A stretch of DNA of 64,000 bases from Nitrospirae bacterium YQR-1 (GTDB taxonomy: Bacteria; Nitrospirota; Thermodesulfovibrionia; Thermodesulfovibrionales; Magnetobacteriaceae), in assembly GCA_039908095.1 (NCBI GenBank), contig JAMOBJ010000001.1:1-64000 (forward strand), in the 5' to 3' direction. How positions within the stretch are numbered: position 1 is the first letter of the stretch; each line of letters starts with the position of its first letter. Positions 26,110 to 35,164 of the stretch are shown piece after piece. A program made the translations under genes and the position numbers. The notes beneath the pieces are model-generated. The model ran no database searches. It saw only the letters and a program-made list of their open reading frames with translations, and was not told where the DNA came from.

Positions 26110-26520
26110 TTAGAAAGATTTATATAAATTATAAATTAACACTACGCTTATAATCAGACCTACCATGGTAATAAAGCACGTTAAATAATTGGGAATCGTA
26201 TAACGGCCTTGTTTTACCATTTTATTTACATTTTTATACCGGATGGCTGCCATAAAAATAACGGAAGTCCCCAACACCAGCAGTACGCTTCCAATTACCG
26301 ATGAGGTTAGCAATATTCTTGAAAAAGATATACCCCCTCGCTCCGTCACAGATGAAAACGCTGTAAGTCCCTCTATGAAAACAACAAACTTCTCACTGAT
26401 AATTCCAAACACTACAATGGAAATCCCAGTCTTAACCCAGGCAAGGAAGTTTCTGTCCATCACCTGCCGGACACGTTCTATATATTTTTCCTGCTCCGTC
26501 AAAACACGATAATCTACCAT
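26110..26520 (-). CDS. DUF202-like inner-membrane protein, gene 2
   Basis: 136 residues. QVMDRNFLAWVKTGISIVVF (about 18-38) is a clear variant of the DUF202 signature found in its neighbour, with N-R-x-F-L-A-W-x-K-T in place of N-E-R-T-F-L-x-W-I-R-T. Three helices in total, as in the neighbour (RILLTSSVIGSVLLVLGTSV; YLTCFITMVGLIISVVLIY). The pair arose by tandem duplication and may form a heteromer; that is inference. Divergent from the heptose adenylyltransferase gene. Confidence 0.75.
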   Translation of the reverse strand: MVDYRVLTEQEKYIERVRQVMDRNFLAWVKTGISIVVFGIISEKFVVFIEGLTAFSSVTERGGISFSRILLTSSVIGSVLLVLGTSVIFMAAIRYKNVNKMVKQGRYTIPNYLTCFITMVGLIISVVLIYNLYKSF

Positions 26521-26555
26521 ATTTTATTTAAAATATGCTAACATAGCTTTGTACA

Positions 26556-27032
26556 ATGACACCGGTGTCCAAAGAAAAGGTGTTGGGGCTTGCACAGTTA
26601 AGCCGCCGTGTTTCCGGCCTGAAGGCCGAAGGTAAGAAAATAGTGTTTACAAACGGCTGCTTTGACATTATTCATGCCGGCCACACAAGGTACTTAACAC
26701 AGGCCGCAGCCCTGGGGGATGTCCTAATAGTTGCACTTAATTCAGACTCCTCAGTCGGAAGGCTTAAGCCGGGAAGACCTATCATCTCTGAAAATGAACG
26801 CGCTGAGGTGCTCTCTAATCTTACAATGGTTGACTACGTGGTGGTTTTTAACGAGGATACCCCCTGGGAGACTATCAACGTCCTTCGCCCCGATGTGCTC
26901 GTTAAAGGCGGCGATTGGAAAATACAAGAAATCGTGGGCTCAGACCTTGTGCCTGAAGTCCACAGCCTGCCCTATGTTGACGGAAGATCCACCACGGAAA
27001 TTATAAATAAAATTTTAAGACTCCGCTCTTAA
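26556..27032 (+). CDS. rfaE2: D-glycero-beta-D-manno-heptose 1-phosphate adenylyltransferase (RfaE domain 2)
   Basis: Adds AMP to heptose 1-phosphate to give ADP-heptose for the LPS inner core. 158 residues, equal to the C-terminal half of HldE, encoded here as a separate protein. Seen: [20 protein letters not shown] with the nucleotidyltransferase Hx[18 protein letters not shown], and DVLVKGGDW. The kinase half (RfaE domain 1) is not in the window. Start ATG at 26556; mfd follows after 14 bp on the same strand. Confidence 0.93.
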   Translation: MTPVSKEKVLGLAQLSRRVSGLKAEGKKIVFTNGCFDIIHAGHTRYLTQAAALGDVLIVALNSDSSVGRLKPGRPIISENERAEVLSNLTMVDYVVVFNEDTPWETINVLRPDVLVKGGDWKIQEIVGSDLVPEVHSLPYVDGRSTTEIINKILRLRS

Positions 27033-27046
27033 AGGCCGTTGCCCCT

Positions 27047-30000
27047 GTGTCCGTAAAAGATTTAATAGAAAAGAGTCTCGGGCATCTTACAAAACCCCTG
27101 CCTCAGAGGATTTATAACTTGAAGGGTTCCCTGCTTCCCCTGTTGCTTTGCCTTGTGGATAAATCATTTATGGCAATAACAGAAACGGAAGATGAAGCTG
27201 TTTCCGTTTTTAACGGATATGAATATTTTTCAAAACTTATGGGAAAACGGCCGGCCATCTACTTCCCTGAATCAATAGATGCTGAAACCGCAGGCAGACA
27301 GATTGAGATACTGCTTAATGCTGAAAACGACTCATCATTTATTCTGACCCTCACATCTTTTACAGCACAGGTTACCGGCAGAGCCGCCATTACCGGTCAG
27401 GCCATAGAACTTAGAGCAGGCGAGGAGTTTCCCCGTGAGTACCTTAATGAAACCCTGACGGCAATGGGTTACAAGAAAGTATCTATGGTGGTTGATGAGG
27501 GCGAATTCAGCCTGAGAAACTATATATTTGACATTTATCCGCCGGGAAGAAAAAACCCTGTACGGGTTGAGTTCTTTGGTGATGAGATAGATTCCATAAG
27601 AGCCTTTGACGTCAACACTCAAAAAACAATAGAAAAACTACATGGCGAGTCCATCCTGCCGTTGTCACAAGGTGGTGGTACAGAATACTTGTTTGAGTCT
27701 TTTGACATAAAACATCTGTTTTTTATAAACGACTCTAAAGCTAAGGCAATGGAGTTTATCGCTGATTTTAAAAACGCCCCACCCTCAACGGTACTCTCCG
27801 GGCTTGCAATAGACACTGAGGGCGTGGATGCCGGAGCGCTTCAACTCAACGGCATGGGAATACTCACAGAGGAACGCAAGAGCATATCTGAGCTGCCGGC
27901 AGCAATAGCGCTGGTTTCTAAGGCCGCACAGGTAATGCTGGTCTCTAAAACCGCTGCCCAGTCGGAGCGTATAAGGGAGCTCTTTGCCGAGGTCTCAATG
28001 AGTATTCCCCTTGTTTCAGAGCGGAGGGCTTTTGCTGAGTACGATGGAAATATTTTTGTAGTGACCGGAACACTTAATGAGGGATTTTATCTGGATGGGC
28101 TTTTGGTGCTGACTGAGACCGAACTCTTTGGTGAGGTACGCCGTCCCAAGAAGTACAGGAAGGCGGCAAAGGGAGAGCTGCTAAGGAGTGTGGATGATTT
28201 AAAACCCGGTGACTATATAGTCCACAATGAGCATGGAATCGGGTTGTTTGAGGGACTGAGGCTGGAAAGCGCCGAGGACTTTACATATGATATGCTTGCA
28301 ATCCAGTATGCCGACGGTGCCCGGCTCTACGTGCCGGTTTACGGAATTGGGCTGGTTAAGAAGTACCATGCCTCTGAGGGAGTTGTCCCGCGGATTGATA
28401 AACTGGGCGGTAAAACATGGGCTGCTGTTAAGAGAAAAGTCAGAAAAAACATAGAAGAGCTGGCTCAAAAACTCATAGCCCATTATGCCCAAAGGGAAAT
28501 AACTCCGGCTTTTGCCGTAAGTGCCGATGCACACTTGCATCAGGAATTCGACACATTTTTCCCCTACGAGCCGACCCCTGACCAACTAAGCGCAACGGCG
28601 GAAATCAAGTGTGACATGGAATCGGACAAACCCATGGACAGGCTCCTTTGCGGTGATGTCGGATATGGTAAGACTGAGGTAGCCATGCGGGCGGCGTTTA
28701 AGGCCGTTTTCGACGGCAAACAGGTTGCCGTCCTGGTTCCCACTACTATACTTTGTGAGCAGCACTACATGACGTTTAAAGAAAGATTCTCGCCATTTCC
28801 GGTAAGTATAGACTATGTCAGCAGGTTTAAGAATAAATCTCAGACGGAGGGCACGCTGCTGATGGTGTCAAAGGGTGAGGTTGATATTATTATAGGCACA
28901 CAGGCGCTGCTTGCCAAAAAGGTGAATATCCCAAACCTGGCGCTTCTGATTATAGATGAAGAACACCGCTTCGGTGTGGCACAGAAAGAGAAAATAAAAG
29001 AGCTGAAAAGAGGTGTCCACTGTCTGACACTCAGTGCAACACCGATACCCAGAACCCTTCAGATGTCACTCTCCGGCATATGGACAATGAGCACGATTGA
29101 GACGCCACCGGAGGAAAGACAGGCCGTGCGGACTTTCGTGCTGAATTTTGACAAAAATATAATAAAAGAGGCCATCGGACGGGAACTTCACAGAAACGGA
29201 CAGGTGTTTTTTGTTCACAACAGGATTGCCGATATTGACAAGTATGCCGTTATGATTAAGTCATTTTTTCCGGATAAAACCGTGGCTGTGGCACATGGGC
29301 AGATGAAAGAACATGAGCTTGAGGACAGGATGCTTAAGTTTATGAAAAAAGAGACTGATGTGCTTGTGTCCACCTCAATAATCGGCTCGGGGATAGACGT
29401 GCCCTCAGCTAATACGATAATAGTAAACCGGGCGGATATGATGGGACTTGCGGACCTTTACCAGTTACGGGGCCGGGTGGGAAGGTCTAACGTCAGAGCC
29501 TATGCGTACCTTATCACCCCCGGAGAGGATGCTATGACAGGGGATGCGAAGAAGCGTCTTACGGCTATAGCGGAGTTGAGTTACCTTGGAGCGGGGCTTA
29601 GGCTTGCCATGAGAGATATGGAAATCCGCGGGGCTGGAAATCTGCTGGGGCCGCAGCAGTCGGGGCACATATATGCGTTAGGATTTGATACCTACATGGA
29701 GCTGCTTGAGGAGGAGGTGGCAAAGCAACGGGGAACACCTATAAAGCGGGAGTTTGACCCCACCGTGGACTTACGCATACAGGCACTGATACCGGAGGAC
29801 TACATTGAGGATGTCGGCCTGCGGCTTAATTTTTACCGAAGGGTTGCTACCGTAAAAGATGAGGATGCGCTGCATGAACTTAAGGATGAAATGAGAGACC
29901 GCTTTGGAACCATTCCTGATACGGTTGACAATCTCCTTGGAGTTGTAAGGGTAAAACTTCTTTGTAAAACCCTTAAGCTGGAAACAGTTAAACGTTTTGG

Positions 30001-30202
30001 CCAAAAAATAGTGGTAACCGCAGCAGAGGACGCCGGCTTAGATGTTGAGCACTTGCTTACTCTCAGGAAAGTATCAGGAAATAATATAAAAATTCTTAGC
30101 AACGGTTTTGAATTTTCCCCCGCCAATTTCAAAAAAGACCTTATAATTAATGAACTGGCCGGAGTGTTCAGAAAACTTATAGAAAAAACCCCTATTAGCT
30201 GA
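27047..30202 (+). CDS. mfd: Transcription-repair coupling factor
   Basis: SF2 translocase that removes stalled RNA polymerase and recruits UvrA. 1051 residues, somewhat shorter than the E. coli protein (1148). Order: UvrB-homology region (about 1-340), RNA polymerase-interaction (CarD-like) domain (KPGDYIVHNEHGIGLFEGL, about 385-440), helicase lobes with Walker A LCGDVGYGKTEVAMRAA, Walker B IIDEEHRFG, LSATPIPRTLQMSL, and QLRGRVGRS, and the C-terminal TRCF domain. GTG start at 27047, 14 bp after rfaE2. A decayed MITE end and a G-rich repeat follow the stop. Confidence 0.96.
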   Translation: MSVKDLIEKSLGHLTKPLPQRIYNLKGSLLPLLLCLVDKSFMAITETEDEAVSVFNGYEYFSKLMGKRPAIYFPESIDAETAGRQIEILLNAENDSSFILTLTSFTAQVTGRAAITGQAIELRAGEEFPREYLNETLTAMGYKKVSMVVDEGEFSLRNYIFDIYPPGRKNPVRVEFFGDEIDSIRAFDVNTQKTIEKLHGESILPLSQGGGTEYLFESFDIKHLFFINDSKAKAMEFIADFKNAPPSTVLSGLAIDTEGVDAGALQLNGMGILTEERKSISELPAAIALVSKAAQVMLVSKTAAQSERIRELFAEVSMSIPLVSERRAFAEYDGNIFVVTGTLNEGFYLDGLLVLTETELFGEVRRPKKYRKAAKGELLRSVDDLKPGDYIVHNEHGIGLFEGLRLESAEDFTYDMLAIQYADGARLYVPVYGIGLVKKYHASEGVVPRIDKLGGKTWAAVKRKVRKNIEELAQKLIAHYAQREITPAFAVSADAHLHQEFDTFFPYEPTPDQLSATAEIKCDMESDKPMDRLLCGDVGYGKTEVAMRAAFKAVFDGKQVAVLVPTTILCEQHYMTFKERFSPFPVSIDYVSRFKNKSQTEGTLLMVSKGEVDIIIGTQALLAKKVNIPNLALLIIDEEHRFGVAQKEKIKELKRGVHCLTLSATPIPRTLQMSLSGIWTMSTIETPPEERQAVRTFVLNFDKNIIKEAIGRELHRNGQVFFVHNRIADIDKYAVMIKSFFPDKTVAVAHGQMKEHELEDRMLKFMKKETDVLVSTSIIGSGIDVPSANTIIVNRADMMGLADLYQLRGRVGRSNVRAYAYLITPGEDAMTGDAKKRLTAIAELSYLGAGLRLAMRDMEIRGAGNLLGPQQSGHIYALGFDTYMELLEEEVAKQRGTPIKREFDPTVDLRIQALIPEDYIEDVGLRLNFYRRVATVKDEDALHELKDEMRDRFGTIPDTVDNLLGVVRVKLLCKTLKLETVKRFGQKIVVTAAEDAGLDVEHLLTLRKVSGNNIKILSNGFEFSPANFKKDLIINELAGVFRKLIEKTPIS

Positions 30203-30229
30203 TACCAAGCAGCCCGGCATTGTAAAAAT

Positions 30230-30270
30230 GGGGTCAAGGGGGCTGCGCTCCCTTGCAGGAAGGAGTTATA
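30230..30270 (+). repeat. G-rich palindromic repeat, copy 1
   Basis: GGGGTCAAGGGGGCTGCGCT followed by CCCTTGCAGGAAGGAGTTATA; the CAAGGGnG...TCCCTTG part folds into a short hairpin. A matching unit is at 47926-47965. It lies between mfd and the protease gene, right after a fragment (ATACCAAGCAGC, 30203-30214) that looks like a decayed MITE terminus. Confidence 0.55.
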
Positions 30271-30281
30271 CCCTGTAGCAA

Positions 30282-31715
30282 TTAACCTCCTGTGTTCTGA
30301 ACTAAATAAAATGACAGACCGCTGCTCCAATTGCTCAAGCCTGCATTATTATAAGCTGCCAGATACCAAGCATATCTTGTCCAATATGCAAGACTCGTTG
30401 ATGGTGTATATTCACAAGAGGCATTAAGCTCACAACCAGCATCAGATGGTGTAATTACTTCATTTATTACTATATTATTTGCTGAATCGACAACGTATAA
30501 ATAATAATTAGTCGCATTAGATACACTATCCCATTTATATGTCGGGGTTTTTGAATATGCGTAATCAACTGGTGATATCAAAACAGGTTGAGCCGGCAAT
30601 GTCGGCGGTGAATCTGATAATAACTCCAATGTATAAAACTTATAAGCATCATTCCAATAGCCGTATGTCGAATTATAGTGGCTGCAATTATAATTCATAT
30701 TCATGGAAATACTAAAAAGTCCATTAGGGCGTATTGTAGATGAACCCCAGCTGTTAAGGACAGTCCAGTATTGATTCTCCGGCTTGCCGTCTTCATCGTT
30801 AAACCCTGTGATAGCAGTTACATGACAATCACCGGTCGGTGTCCATAGTTTACCACAGTGTTCGTCATTGTTCCATGCAACGGTCTCGTTGTCATTTAAC
30901 CAAAAGATATCGAACTTTTCCCATACTGACGAATCCGGGAAACAGTATAAAAACAGGACGGCTTTTTTTTGCAATAAGGCATTTTTAATGTTCTCTATAG
31001 CAATCGATCTTAGCCCGTATGTGTTTTGAGCTAAATTAGAATTTGCACCCAATGCATCCTGTGTAGTCGGGATAGCGGTATAATACATGTCTATCAATGA
31101 GTATGATGTATCTGTCGATATGCTGCTGCATGAGGCTGAGCTTGAGGGGCACATATTGTTATCACATTGACGGGTTGAATCCACATATGAACCGTTTGTT
31201 GCCGACCATGGAATAAACTTACCTGCTGCATTGTAAAAGATGACAAAATCGCCGGGATAACCTCCGCAACATGCACACACACCGGTTTTACATGAATTAA
31301 TATATTGAATAGATAATCTGTCTTTAATCTGGTTTTGCACATTTAAAGCAACCTCTGCTACTGCAGTCGGCCCCCATACAAAACAATTCCCACAATCACC
31401 CTCGTCACGCTCAGAAGGAGTATATTGCAGATAATGTAATAAACTGACTTTATTGCCGCTTACACTCTGCCTTGTTTTTTGCTGCAATTTGTCGTAAGTA
31501 TAATTGTAAGCAGGCATTTTTTTAAATTCATCATGGAGCTGCTTCAGCTGATGGTCGTTATAATGTTTTCCGGTGTGATTGTCGGCTGCGTAGATATTTA
31601 AATCTCCAAAAATCATAATTTTGAATATAATGAAAAAAGCCCAAAAGAAAGAAATCGAAATAAATTTCAGTAAAACCCTCTTTTTATCAGATAAATTTAT
31701 ACATCCACTTTTCAT
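30282..31715 (-). CDS. Secreted papain-like (C1A) cysteine protease with C-terminal Fn3-like domain
   Basis: 477 residues from the ATG at 31715, which follows CAGGGGGC. A long N-terminal hydrophobic segment (FISISFFWAFFIIFKIMIFG) acts as signal peptide or anchor. The protease domain shows the active-site Cys in DEGDCGNCFVWG, His in GDCHVTAITGFND and Asn in YWTVLNSWGS. Compared with papain (QGxCGSCWAF) the oxyanion-hole Gln is Glu and the Trp after Cys is Phe, so activity may differ. Many extra cysteines (CKTGVCACCGG) suggest disulfides. Residues about 375-477 (PAQPVLISPVDYAYSKTPTY) resemble a fibronectin III fold. It is the third gene of a minus-strand set with a Nif11-type peptide and a choloylglycine hydrolase relative. 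Confidence 0.82.
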   Translation of the reverse strand: MKSGCINLSDKKRVLLKFISISFFWAFFIIFKIMIFGDLNIYAADNHTGKHYNDHQLKQLHDEFKKMPAYNYTYDKLQQKTRQSVSGNKVSLLHYLQYTPSERDEGDCGNCFVWGPTAVAEVALNVQNQIKDRLSIQYINSCKTGVCACCGGYPGDFVIFYNAAGKFIPWSATNGSYVDSTRQCDNNMCPSSSASCSSISTDTSYSLIDMYYTAIPTTQDALGANSNLAQNTYGLRSIAIENIKNALLQKKAVLFLYCFPDSSVWEKFDIFWLNDNETVAWNNDEHCGKLWTPTGDCHVTAITGFNDEDGKPENQYWTVLNSWGSSTIRPNGLFSISMNMNYNCSHYNSTYGYWNDAYKFYTLELLSDSPPTLPAQPVLISPVDYAYSKTPTYKWDSVSNATNYYLYVVDSANNIVINEVITPSDAGCELNASCEYTPSTSLAYWTRYAWYLAAYNNAGLSNWSSGLSFYLVQNTGG

Positions 31716-31965
31716 ATCATGCCCCCTGTTTAAGTTATAACTGCTATAAAACAAAAAACATTTGCGGAGCTTGGCAACGGAACAAGTGCTCTTGACGTTT
31801 TAGCGACAGCAGTGTGTATAACTCTGAGTCAACCTTCCTGTTAAAATACCGGCATACTACATTCTACAGCATAGTGGAACCGGCTCCACAAGTTATTTAC
31901 CATCAAATCTATATGTCAGGAGCTTAAACTATTACAAATCCTCCCTCTGTCCCGGGAATTGAATT

Positions 31966-32235
31966 TTAAAAGCTCTTCCTTAAGGTTGCCGTTGGAAATG
32001 AATTTCCGTACCCATCGTCAAACTGATTACCGCCGGCTATTTTTTCAAGGTGTTTTTCACTTAATTCGGTGCTCTTGAGGGTGATTTGCTTAAGCTCCGC
32101 CTCTGTAAAATCAAATCCGGCTTCTTTAATTATTTTGTTACGCACTTCTTTGTCTTTAACGGCTTCCACCTTGTTCCTAAACTCCATATCACTACTTAGT
32201 TTTTCAATGTATTTAATTGCACTTTCCACCGACAT
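31966..32235 (-). CDS. Nif11-type leader peptide protein (candidate RiPP precursor)
   Basis: 89 residues. The N-terminal ~70 residues match the Nif11-like leader layout: MSVESAIKYIEKLSSDMEFR, GFDFTEAELKQI and LSEKHLEKIAGG, where the double glycine ends the leader. What follows, NQFDDGYGNSFPTATLRKSF, would be a 20-residue core with three Ser, two Thr and no Cys, so a lanthipeptide is unlikely. SD GGAGGT lies before the ATG at 32235. No lanthionine synthetase, cyclodehydratase, radical SAM or C39 exporter gene is adjacent; the neighbours are a C1A protease (downstream) and a choloylglycine hydrolase-like enzyme (upstream), which might process or modify the peptide (inference). Confidence 0.85.
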   Translation of the reverse strand: MSVESAIKYIEKLSSDMEFRNKVEAVKDKEVRNKIIKEAGFDFTEAELKQITLKSTELSEKHLEKIAGGNQFDDGYGNSFPTATLRKSF

Positions 32236-32327
32236 TCAAGACCTCCTTATTTTAAGGACAGTAGTCAACTTCAAACCTCATAATAATATAAATTATTAGT
32301 CAATTAAAGTCAATTAAACGTTTGTAA

Positions 32328-32380
32328 AAGGAGCTTTCAACGATGCCGGCAAAGTTAATCGAATGAATGCAGCCTGGTAT
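32328..32380 (+). mobile_element. MITE-like element, half copy D
   Basis: AAGGAGCTTTCAACGATGCC through GAATGAATGCAGCCTGGTAT is the right half of the copy A/B element with about six changes. The left half is missing. It lies between the Nif11 gene and the stop of the choloylglycine hydrolase gene. Confidence 0.75.
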
Positions 32381-32385
32381 TAACG

Positions 32386-33528
32386 CTAATTTTTCCATAA
32401 ATCATTGATTTTAGGTATATCGGGAGAGGGTATATCTGCAAGCCCCACTGGTTTAAGATACCGGTCTGGATTTGCAAAGACTTCTTTCAGGTCAATTTTA
32501 ATAATGCTGCCGACATTTTGGTAGGTGTCAAGATACCAGATACCGTTTTTAAGATCCTTGACTACCCTCCATAGTGTGTAGTCCTGTGCGTAATTTCCAT
32601 CGTTCATCTTTTCCCTTACCGAACCAAAGGGGATGTCAACGTTGTTTAGTATATGTATAACAGAGCGAACACCCTCCATTGCCGTATCCGGTTGTTTGGC
32701 ATGCAATAGGAGGTATGCAGCCTTTACAAAACGTGAAGGGGGGGTATAATCACCTGGTACTCCAATCATACCTGAGCCCTGTCCGAAAGGCTTAAGGTTA
32801 ATACCGTTAAATGTCCTGACAACATTGTCAGGTGATAAATTGACATAGTTCTTAAGGTTCTCGGTCATCCATATGTAATCAGGGCTGTTTGTCATAACCT
32901 TTATGTTATTATCATAGATATGTAGTTTTTTCTTTATATATTCGATTATTATGCTCTTTCCGCCTTTATCGTGGACTACAAAATGAAATTGTGGAATCTG
33001 GTTTGACATCAACACATTTGGTTTACCCCACACCGTCATCAGTGGTAATTGCTGCTTTATCTCATCTACGCTGCCAAAATTACCAAGTATCCATGTGCCG
33101 AAATCATCCGTAGCTATTACATTTTTATCGTTTGGTTTAACATCCTGATACTGGGCATATCCAGGGAAATTTAGCATCTCCAATGAAAGCCCTGCACTGT
33201 TTTGCCCATCGGATACATTGGTTGAAGTTTTATTGCCGACAAACCCGAAATAGGCATACTTAGAAGTCCAGCTTGCACCGGCGGAACCATCCGGCCTGAC
33301 GCTTGTAATCTTATTACCCACAGGCCAAAGCCGTAAAGCATAATCGAATTGATTATATATATAAGATGAACCATCTGCGCTCTCCTTTAAAAATCCTTCC
33401 CATTCCAGAGTTCTTCCCACAACAACTGAACCATCCTTTGCAATCAATTGAATATCTGTGCAAGTAAAAGCAAATCGGGGAATCAAAAGTAAAACAATTA
33501 TAACAACAGCAGATAACATGCCTTTCAT
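32386..33528 (-). CDS. Choloylglycine hydrolase-family (Ntn-type) amidase, secreted
   Basis: 380 residues from the ATG at 33528, preceded by GAGGAG; an open frame reaches 33642 but that part is translated MITE sequence. Signal peptide (AVVIIVLLLIPRFAFT) followed by Cys-Thr-Asp: in this Ntn family the Cys exposed after processing is the nucleophile, here in FTCTDIQLIAKDGSVVVGRT, with the conserved Arg of GRT. NSAGLSLEMLNFPG and VMTNSPDYIW also fit. Members hydrolyse linear amides such as conjugated bile acids, penicillin V or N-acyl homoserine lactones; the substrate here is unknown. Its promoter region is occupied by MITE copy C, whose edge is 13 bases from the start codon. Confidence 0.88.
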   Translation of the reverse strand: MKGMLSAVVIIVLLLIPRFAFTCTDIQLIAKDGSVVVGRTLEWEGFLKESADGSSYIYNQFDYALRLWPVGNKITSVRPDGSAGASWTSKYAYFGFVGNKTSTNVSDGQNSAGLSLEMLNFPGYAQYQDVKPNDKNVIATDDFGTWILGNFGSVDEIKQQLPLMTVWGKPNVLMSNQIPQFHFVVHDKGGKSIIIEYIKKKLHIYDNNIKVMTNSPDYIWMTENLKNYVNLSPDNVVRTFNGINLKPFGQGSGMIGVPGDYTPPSRFVKAAYLLLHAKQPDTAMEGVRSVIHILNNVDIPFGSVREKMNDGNYAQDYTLWRVVKDLKNGIWYLDTYQNVGSIIKIDLKEVFANPDRYLKPVGLADIPSPDIPKINDLWKN

Positions 33529-33540
33529 ACTCTGCTCCTC

Positions 33541-33680
33541 ATACCAAGTTGCATTCATTCGATTAACTTTGTTGGCTTCGTCGAAAGCTCCTTGACGTCT
33601 CCCCAAAGGGGAATCCCCTGTAAGGGGAGGTGTCGCTTTCACCTTGCCGCCTCGTTACTCTTTTGACTGCAATCTGGTAT
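33541..33680 (-). mobile_element. MITE-like element, copy C (140 bp, reverse orientation)
   Basis: Nearly identical to copy A in reverse: starts ATACCAAGTTGCATTCATTC, carries the same G/C-rich tip (GGGGAATCCCCTGTAAGGGG) and ends TTGACTGCAATCTGGTAT. Its border abuts the Shine-Dalgarno sequence of the choloylglycine hydrolase gene. Confidence 0.88.
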
Positions 33681-33895
33681 CATTTTAACTCATGGTATCT
33701 CATTAGACTCCGGTTATCAATTTACGCTCCCATGAGTGTATAACGCTGATGGAATCGCACATTGTCCTAAAACTCTTCTCAGATTTTAACATGGCTTAGG
33801 TGTAATGTCAATAGTTGATACCGGCCCCGAAATCCGATACATAGATATGAAAAACGGGTAAAATGCTTAATGCCAAAGGAGAAAGAGCCATCGAA

Positions 33896-35164
33896 TTACT
33901 TCATATTTCCATTGATACCATATAGCCGTCTGACGGCGGCAATAAGAATGTCACGGTCCTCGTCATCACTTTTTAGGGCAACGGTTGGGGGGTGAATGAG
34001 TTTATTTACGATAGCGGAGGCCATCAGCTCAATTGATTTCTTTTCCTTCTCGCCAAGACCGTCCAGTTTGTTAAAGAGCTTAGCCAGTTCATCGTTTCGG
34101 ATTTCCTCAGCAGTTTTTCTTAAGGCCACTATGGTTGGCACCGCATCCAGTGACTGCATCCATTTAAAAAACACTTCCACCTCTTCCTTTACTATTTCCT
34201 CAGCCCTGAGAGCCTCCCTCTGCCGCTCATGCAGATTGGAATCAACCACGCCTTGCAGATCGTCAATGTCGTACAGATACACGTTGTCAATGTCATTGAC
34301 CGCAGGGTCAATGTTGCGCGGAACGGATATGTCTATAATAAAAACGGAACGCTTTTTTCTGTCTTTCATTATTTTTTCCATATCGTGTTTATTTAAAACA
34401 TAGGAGGGTGCTCCGGTAGAGCATATCACAATATCGGCTTTAGTTAATTCGGCTTTAAACATGGAAAACTCTATAGCCCTACCTGAAAACTCATTTGCAA
34501 GCGCACAGCCCCTTTCATAGGTACGGTTGGCCACTATAACTTCCCTGACGCCGCTGCCGGTAAGATGCTTTGCCGCAAGCTCGGCCATTTCCCCTGCCCC
34601 CAGCAACATAAAGACTTTATCGGAAAGCTCTCCAAAAATCTTCTTTGCCAGCTCAACAGCCGCATATCCTATAGATACAGCATTTTCGGCTACTTTTGTC
34701 TCCGTGCGCACCCTCTTAGCCACAGAGATGGCTTTTTTCATCAGTTTATTTAAAATTATCCCTGATGAGGAATTCTTTAGAGCAAGGTCAAAGGAGTCCT
34801 TTAGCTGTCCCAGTATCTGGGGCTCTCCCAACACCATCGAATCCAGACTTGACGCCACCCGGAATATATGCCTTACACCTTCATAATCACTGCGCAAATA
34901 CAGAGCTGCTTCCAGTTTTTGTCTTTCAATGTTGCGAGCCCCTGAAAAATAGTCCTTAACACAGGCGGATATGTTCTCTGTGTTATCACCGCTTAGGTAT
35001 ATCTCGACACGGTTACAGGTTGATAAAATAACCGCCTCATGTACGTTTGCCATGCCTCTAAGAGTGCTCAGGCCTGCAGGAATCTCCTCGGCTGTAAAAG
35101 CAATTTTTTCCCTGACCTCAACATCAGCCGTCTTGTGGTTAAGCCCTACTACCAGAATGTTCAT
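33896..35164 (-). CDS. hemA: Glutamyl-tRNA reductase
   Basis: First enzyme of the C5 haem pathway: reduces Glu-tRNA to glutamate 1-semialdehyde with NADPH. 422 residues. Seen: VVGLNHKTADVEVREKIAF, catalytic Cys in LSTCNRVEIY (about 50), SLDSMVLGEPQILGQLK, nucleotide-binding MLLGAGEMAELAAKHL, VIVANRTYERG, and the C-terminal dimerisation helix region. ATG at 35164 overlaps the ccsB stop by four bases. A pairing of a CcsA/HemX-type membrane gene with hemA is common. Confidence 0.97.
   Translation of the reverse strand: MNILVVGLNHKTADVEVREKIAFTAEEIPAGLSTLRGMANVHEAVILSTCNRVEIYLSGDNTENISACVKDYFSGARNIERQKLEAALYLRSDYEGVRHIFRVASSLDSMVLGEPQILGQLKDSFDLALKNSSSGIILNKLMKKAISVAKRVRTETKVAENAVSIGYAAVELAKKIFGELSDKVFMLLGAGEMAELAAKHLTGSGVREVIVANRTYERGCALANEFSGRAIEFSMFKAELTKADIVICSTGAPSYVLNKHDMEKIMKDRKKRSVFIIDISVPRNIDPAVNDIDNVYLYDIDDLQGVVDSNLHERQREALRAEEIVKEEVEVFFKWMQSLDAVPTIVALRKTAEEIRNDELAKLFNKLDGLGEKEKKSIELMASAIVNKLIHPPTVALKSDDEDRDILIAAVRRLYGINGNMK

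Noticed and set aside
33529..33642. N-terminal extension of the choloylglycine hydrolase frame (38 codons)
   Set aside because: It is translated MITE sequence; the signal peptide and GAGGAG place the start at 33528.
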